Of a stretch of DNA of 64,000 bases, positions 60,068 to 64,000 are shown piece by piece. Made by a program: the position numbers and the translations under genes. The DNA is from an uncultured Rhodoferax sp. (lineage in GTDB: Bacteria > Pseudomonadota > Gammaproteobacteria > Burkholderiales > Burkholderiaceae_C): positions 1 to 64,000 of the forward strand of contig NZ_CAMIHB010000006.1 in the NCBI RefSeq assembly GCF_946221635.1. Reading direction: 5' to 3'. A model generated the notes under the pieces. It was not told the DNA's origin. It did no database searches and was given only the letters and a program-made list of their open reading frames with translations. How positions within the stretch are numbered: position 1 is the first letter of the stretch; each line of letters begins with the position of its first letter.

Positions 60068-61123
60068 TCAGGAAAACACTTCGCCGAACAGCAGTTCCCA
60101 AGCGTTACCGTAGGCCACTTGATGCTGCACTTCTCGGGGCAACTGCGCCAGGAAATTACGCAGACCCTGGTCGTAGCGCTCCAGCCGGTCCATGCGGTCA
60201 CCGCCGAGATCCAACGCCGAGACGAAACGACGGGGGTAGGCAGCAAGTAGGTCTCTCCATTCAGGCGCAATGGAACCGGAACTGCCCCAGATGCGTGCAT
60301 GACGCTGGCCATTGACCGGGTAGACCGATTTGGGGCCACCAAATGCCGTGTCCCAGTAAAGATGTGGGAAGCGCTTGATCAGGCCTTCCACATAGGCCGG
60401 GCCGTACTGCGGTGCGCGCTCGAGGTAGCGCACCTGAGCCAAGTGGCACCAGATCACGCGGGCCTTGGGATATTGCGCCAGCATGCGTTCCAGAGCGGGG
60501 AGCAGCGCGTCCTCGATTTCATAGTGAATCTGGAAGGCCATGCCGGTCTTTTCGCTGAGCGCGAACAATCGGTGCCCTGTGGGGCCGTCTATCGGCACAT
60601 GGACGTCGCGCTCTTCGGACTCCTCTGCGCCGCGGCGGGCCTGGCGCGGTGAAGGGTAGTGGCGGAATTCGTACTCGCCCAACAAAAGAATCTTGCGCTG
60701 TGCAATGGCGGCTTCCTGTGCCGCGAGGAACTCGTCAGGAGCCTCCAGCAAGCTGGGACCTTGGCCACCATTGCCAACAGGGATGAAGTGGCTGGGGTAG
60801 CGTGCCTGAAGCCGTTGCGAGAGATCGTCGTAGCGCACGCCCTGGCCGAAAGGCCCCTTCTTGATGTCCGCTGACATGGCCACCATGCCGATACCCAGGG
60901 AATCCATCTGGGCGGCAAAACTGTCCATGTCGAATTGGCGGGAATCGCAGGAGCTTTCAATGTCGACATAGGGCAGTACACCACGGCTCAAAAGGCCTTT
61001 GAGCCGCTGCGCATAACCGCGTTTGAGCGCATCAATGTCAAGAGCGTCCTGTGCCGATGCCGGAAGCGCGGCCATCAATGGCAGGGCGCCGACATGTTGT
61101 AGCAGTTGGCGACGATTCTGCAT
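60068..61123 (-). CDS. Exported amidohydrolase-like TIM-barrel protein, paralogue B
   Basis: A 351-residue protein with a leader NRRQLLQHVGALPLMAALPASAQ (Tat- or Sec-like, probable cleavage after ASAQ). It is paralogous to 44591..45661: GEYEFRHYPSPRQ, FQIHYEIEDALLPALERMLAQYP, ARVIWCHLAQVRY and GNAWELLFG. The expected HxH of amidohydrolases is again D-x-E (VDIESSC), so this difference is shared by both copies. Possible role: hydrolysis or binding in the periplasm; unknown substrate. It starts 4 bases after the rlhA stop on the same strand, so they are co-transcribed. Confidence 0.72.
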   Translation of the reverse strand: MQNRRQLLQHVGALPLMAALPASAQDALDIDALKRGYAQRLKGLLSRGVLPYVDIESSCDSRQFDMDSFAAQMDSLGIGMVAMSADIKKGPFGQGVRYDDLSQRLQARYPSHFIPVGNGGQGPSLLEAPDEFLAAQEAAIAQRKILLLGEYEFRHYPSPRQARRGAEESEERDVHVPIDGPTGHRLFALSEKTGMAFQIHYEIEDALLPALERMLAQYPKARVIWCHLAQVRYLERAPQYGPAYVEGLIKRFPHLYWDTAFGGPKSVYPVNGQRHARIWGSSGSIAPEWRDLLAAYPRRFVSALDLGGDRMDRLERYDQGLRNFLAQLPREVQHQVAYGNAWELLFGEVFS

Positions 61124-61127
61124 ACGG

Positions 61128-63146
61128 CTAGTGTCCGAATTCCTGTTTAGGCCGTGTCTTGTGGAAGGTCATGGGCACGCCTTGTGCCGCTTCCAGCAAC
61201 TCCTTGCGGCTCTGGTTGGCCACGCTGGTTTTCATCTTGCCGACCACATGCATCTCGCACGGTTTGCAGTCAAAGCGCAGGGTCAGTTTTTCCTTGCCGT
61301 TGATGAGCTGGAGCGGTTCGGCCTTGACCTGGCCCTGTACGCCCGTCACACCCTTGGCCTGCTTGGGGCACAGGCTCAGTGAGAAGCGCACGCAGTGCTT
61401 GGTGATCATGAGGCTGACCTCGCCCATCTCCTCGATGGCCTCGTAGGCCGGCGCGATAACCTTCACGCCATGCTTGGCATAGAAGCCGTGGGCGGCCTGG
61501 TTGAACACATTGGCCAGGTAGCTCAGCGTGTCTTCGGGGTAGGCCACGGGCGGCTCCACGGCCACGCCGGGGGCCAGGCGCGCAAAGCCTTTTTCCCGCG
61601 CGCGCTCCAGCGCTTCCACCGCCTCACGCCGCAGTGGATTCAGCACCGAGGCCGGCACAAACCACGGCTGGCTGAACTGCACCTGCACATCCAGCGCGGC
61701 AAAGATGGTGGCGCCCATCTTGCTCACGTTAGCCTGCAGCGTGTCCAGCGCTGTTGCGGCGTCTTTGGCCAGGTCGCGGGGCAGGGGGGTGCGGGCCGTG
61801 GCGGTGAAGCCATCTTCATCGGTCAGCGTCAGGGCTATGCCATCGCCCGTTTCGGCCAGCACGGCCCAGACGCCGATGCGCCGGTCGCTGCTCTTCTTTT
61901 CCAGCACCCGGGTCCAGTTCACGTCGCGGTTGCGGTTCACCTCCACACCCTTGCGCAGGTCTTTCAGACCGGCAATGGGGTCCTTGGGGAACACGCGCCA
62001 CAGGCCCTTGGCCGCATGGATGGCTTCGGCCCGGTTGATGGCCAGGCCCACCAGTTCCTTCTGCAGGTCGTAGTAGCACAGGCCGTCGCCATTGCTCAGC
62101 GCCTTGCCGTGGTCGTTCAGCTCCAGCTCCACGCTGTCGGCGTTCACCTTGGTCACCCAGCCAATCGGCTGGCCGGGGTTCTTGGGGCTGTCGAAGGCGC
62201 CAATGTCGATCTGCCGGCCCTGCACGAAGTAGTCCGTGAACTCGCGGTTGAAGTTCTGGTTGGGGTCGGGTTCAAAGGTGAAGCTGGTGGTGCCGCTGCT
62301 GCTGCGCGCCAGCGGCCGGTCCGAGTCCTGGCGGTCTTCGATCAGGCGGTCCAGCAGCTTGCGGTAGTGGGCGGTGATGTTCTTCACATAGCCCATGTCC
62401 TTGTAGCGGCCCTCGATCTTGAAGCTGCGGATGCCTGCGTCCACCAGCGCAGCCAGGTTTTCGCTCTGGTTGTTGTCCTTCATGGACAGCACATGCTTGT
62501 CGTGCGCGACAAAGCGGCCCTTGTCGTCCACCACCTGGTAGGGCAGGCGGCAGGCCTGGCTGCACTCGCCGCGGTTGGCACTGCGCCCGGTGTGGGCGGC
62601 ACTGATGTAGCACTGGCCGCTGTAGGCCACGCACAGCGCACCGTGGATGAAGAACTCCAGCGTGCACTTTTCGGGATCGGTGGCGGCGCGGATGGCCGCA
62701 ATCTGCTGGGTGGTGAGCTCGCGCGCCAGCACGATCTGGGAGAGCCCTACGTCCTGCAGAAAGCGCGCTTTTTCGGGCGTGCGGATATCGGTCTGGGTGC
62801 TGGCGTGCAGCTGGATGGGCGGCATGTCGATGGCCAGCAGGCCCATGTCCTGCACGATGAGGGCGTCCACCCCGGCTTCATAGAGCTGCCAGGCCTGCTG
62901 GCGGGCAGGCTCCAGTTCGTCAACCCGCAGGATGGTGTTCATGGTGACGAAGATGCGGCTGTTGAAGCGGTGCGCGTGCTGCACCAGCTGCGCGATATCG
63001 GCGATGCTGTTGTCGGCGCTGGAGCGGGCGCCAAAGCCGGGGCCGCCAATGTAGACGGCATCGGCACCGTGGTTGACGGCTTCAATACCGATCTCGGCGG
63101 TGCGTGCGGGGGCCAGGAGTTCGAGCTGGAAATCTTGCAGGGACAT
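61128..63146 (-). CDS. rlhA: 23S rRNA 5-hydroxycytidine C2501 synthase RlhA
   Basis: A 672-residue U32-family protein with strong resemblance to E. coli RlhA (YdcP, 653) along its length: LELLAPARTAEIGIEAVNHGADAVYIGGPGFGARSS, MNTILRVDELEPARQ, the Cys-rich CVAYSGQCYISAAHTGRSANRGECSQACRLPY, SFKIEGRYKDMGYVKNITAHYR, and the C-terminal CLPKQAKG/CKPCEMH-like block SLCPKQAKGVTG...FDCKPCEMHVVGK. It hydroxylates C2501 of 23S rRNA. The shorter U32 proteins TrhP/YegQ lack the C-terminal half. The ATG at 63146 is preferred to TTG 63155; GATAAT lies 8 bases upstream. Confidence 0.93.
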   Translation of the reverse strand: MSLQDFQLELLAPARTAEIGIEAVNHGADAVYIGGPGFGARSSADNSIADIAQLVQHAHRFNSRIFVTMNTILRVDELEPARQQAWQLYEAGVDALIVQDMGLLAIDMPPIQLHASTQTDIRTPEKARFLQDVGLSQIVLARELTTQQIAAIRAATDPEKCTLEFFIHGALCVAYSGQCYISAAHTGRSANRGECSQACRLPYQVVDDKGRFVAHDKHVLSMKDNNQSENLAALVDAGIRSFKIEGRYKDMGYVKNITAHYRKLLDRLIEDRQDSDRPLARSSSGTTSFTFEPDPNQNFNREFTDYFVQGRQIDIGAFDSPKNPGQPIGWVTKVNADSVELELNDHGKALSNGDGLCYYDLQKELVGLAINRAEAIHAAKGLWRVFPKDPIAGLKDLRKGVEVNRNRDVNWTRVLEKKSSDRRIGVWAVLAETGDGIALTLTDEDGFTATARTPLPRDLAKDAATALDTLQANVSKMGATIFAALDVQVQFSQPWFVPASVLNPLRREAVEALERAREKGFARLAPGVAVEPPVAYPEDTLSYLANVFNQAAHGFYAKHGVKVIAPAYEAIEEMGEVSLMITKHCVRFSLSLCPKQAKGVTGVQGQVKAEPLQLINGKEKLTLRFDCKPCEMHVVGKMKTSVANQSRKELLEAAQGVPMTFHKTRPKQEFGH

Positions 63147-63154
63147 AGGCGCCA

Positions 63155-63160
63155 ATTATC
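63155..63160 (-). promoter_or_regulatory. Candidate -10 box of rlhA (leaderless type)
   Basis: On the minus strand GATAAT is followed by exactly 8 bases and the rlhA ATG, the same layout as dapC and map. Confidence 0.45.
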
Positions 63161-63198
63161 CCAGCCTCCACCCCAAACGGTACACTGCGGCGCTTCCC

Positions 63199-64000
63199 AT
63201 GCCCCAAGTCCCCTCCACCCATTGGCCACGCGTTCTCGTGCTGTGGCTGTGCGGCATCCTCGCCGCCCTGCAATTCGCCAAGATCGCCGTCGCGTTTGGC
63301 GAGCTGCAAGCCCATTACGCCACCAGCGCTGCCAGCGTGGGCTGGGTGCTGTCCACCGTGGGCCTGGTGGGGCTGTTGCTGGGCGTGACCATGGGGCTGT
63401 TGGCGCCCCTGTTGGGGTACCGGCGCCTGCTGCTGGCGGGCTTGCTGCTTGGAGCCGGCGTGGCCCTGCTGCAAAGCCGTTTGCTGCCGCTGCCCTGGTT
63501 CTGGGCCAGCCGGGTCCTGGAAGGGGCCTCCCATCTGGCGGTGGTGGTGGCCGCGCCTACCTTGATGGCTGCGAGCGCCGCGCCGCAGCAGCGTTCCATC
63601 GTCATGGGCCTGTGGAGTACCTTTGTGGGCGTCGCTTTTGCGCTTGCGGGGGCTTTCGGGCCCCTCTTTATCCAGTCCTTGGGACTCGCTGCGCTGTTTA
63701 CCGTCCATGGGATCGGACTGTTTGCGGCCGCGCTGGCCGTGGCCACGCTCTTGCCTGCAGACGCGCCGAGTGTGCTGGGCAAGATGTCCGGCCCGGCCCT
63801 GTTGCGCAAGCATGTGCAGATCTACACCCAGGGCACCACGGCCTTGCCCGGCCTGTGCTTCTTCTGCTACACGGCCATGGCCGTTGCCCTGATGACCTTC
63901 TTGCCCCGTCAGGCCGGGGCAGACCGTGCCTGGTTGGCCAGCACGCTGCCGCTGCTGGGGGTGTGCGGCACCTTTTGCGCAGGCTGGTTGGCCCAGGCCT
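63199..64000 (+). CDS. MFS transporter, 3' end beyond the window
   Basis: The first 267 residues of a major facilitator superfamily protein, open to the window end. Hydrophobic segments start at VLVLWLCGILAALQFAKIAVAFG and include VGWVLSTVGLVGLLLGVTMGLLAPLLGYRRLLLAGLLLGAGVALL, the loop-2 motif (G-Y-R-R), and IVMGLWSTFVGVAFALAGAFG (motif C-like in helix 5). It resembles CynX/NimT-type or related drug/nitrite-type carriers, but the substrate cannot be stated. It is divergent from rlhA. Confidence 0.85.
   Translation, partial: MPQVPSTHWPRVLVLWLCGILAALQFAKIAVAFGELQAHYATSAASVGWVLSTVGLVGLLLGVTMGLLAPLLGYRRLLLAGLLLGAGVALLQSRLLPLPWFWASRVLEGASHLAVVVAAPTLMAASAAPQQRSIVMGLWSTFVGVAFALAGAFGPLFIQSLGLAALFTVHGIGLFAAALAVATLLPADAPSVLGKMSGPALLRKHVQIYTQGTTALPGLCFFCYTAMAVALMTFLPRQAGADRAWLASTLPLLGVCGTFCAGWLAQA

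Noticed and set aside
63082..63813. Minus-strand frame opposite the MFS gene
   Set aside because: The plus strand codes regular hydrophobic helices to the window end; the minus-strand product is Gln/Arg/His-rich low complexity.

Overview
The window looks like a chromosomal segment of a betaproteobacterium of the order Burkholderiales, most likely family Comamonadaceae (Rhodoferax/Polaromonas/Acidovorax-like). The reasons are the high G+C coding style with GTG and TTG starts, the gene orders hemF-nadD-rsfS-rlmH-maf-rng, dapC-dapD-pilU-dapE-prmB, smc-zipA-ligA and map-glnD, and two kinds of short dispersed repeat. The genus cannot be fixed from the sequence alone. Almost all of the window is coding and most of it is housekeeping; no phage, insertion sequence, CRISPR array or rRNA is visible.

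Layout. 0.1-7.1 kb (minus strand): a HerA-like ATPase, upp, an unusual nucleotidyltransferase-like gene behind a long palindromic promoter/operator, a cytosine-deaminase-type amidohydrolase, and two nitrilase-superfamily proteins, one with an Ig-like tail. 7.1-14.6 kb (plus): YebC, purD, an acyltransferase, hemF, nadD, rsfS, rlmH, a Maf pyrophosphatase and rng, mostly overlapping stop-to-start. 14.6-26.2 kb: a surface-glycan (LPS) cluster with a double-GT4 fusion, an acyltransferase-SGNH protein, an O-antigen ligase, an unrecognised protein beside a DUF6492-like protein, a polysaccharide deacetylase, MsbA and two GT2 enzymes. 26.2-29.7 kb: tolB-pal-cpoB and tcdA. 29.8-29.9 kb: two tRNA-Lys genes and a terminator. 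30.0-37.7 kb (minus): an ABC-F ATPase and the lysine operon dapC-dapD-pilU-dapE-prmB. 37.9-48.5 kb: smc-zipA-ligA, an exported amidohydrolase-like protein, a YbaN-like protein, def and a diguanylate cyclase. 48.4-56.7 kb: glnD, map, a response regulator and purL. 56.8-64 kb: a chemoreceptor fused to a solute-binding domain, a nitroreductase, a small membrane protein, a second exported amidohydrolase-like protein, rlhA and the start of an MFS transporter.

Most notable observations: (1) a methyl-accepting chemotaxis protein whose C-terminus is a SBP_bac_3-type ligand-binding domain that topology places in the cytoplasm; (2) a roughly 50-bp dispersed repeat present in at least nine clear copies, five of them read in frame inside nadD, maf, prmB, dapE and purL; purL also holds a separate palindromic repeat in frame; (3) a 43-bp near-perfect palindrome over the -10 and start region of the nucleotidyltransferase-like gene; (4) two exported TIM-barrel amidohydrolase-like paralogues that lack the usual HxH metal motif; (5) several genes whose start codon lies only about 8 bases after a GATAAT box, suggesting leaderless mRNAs.
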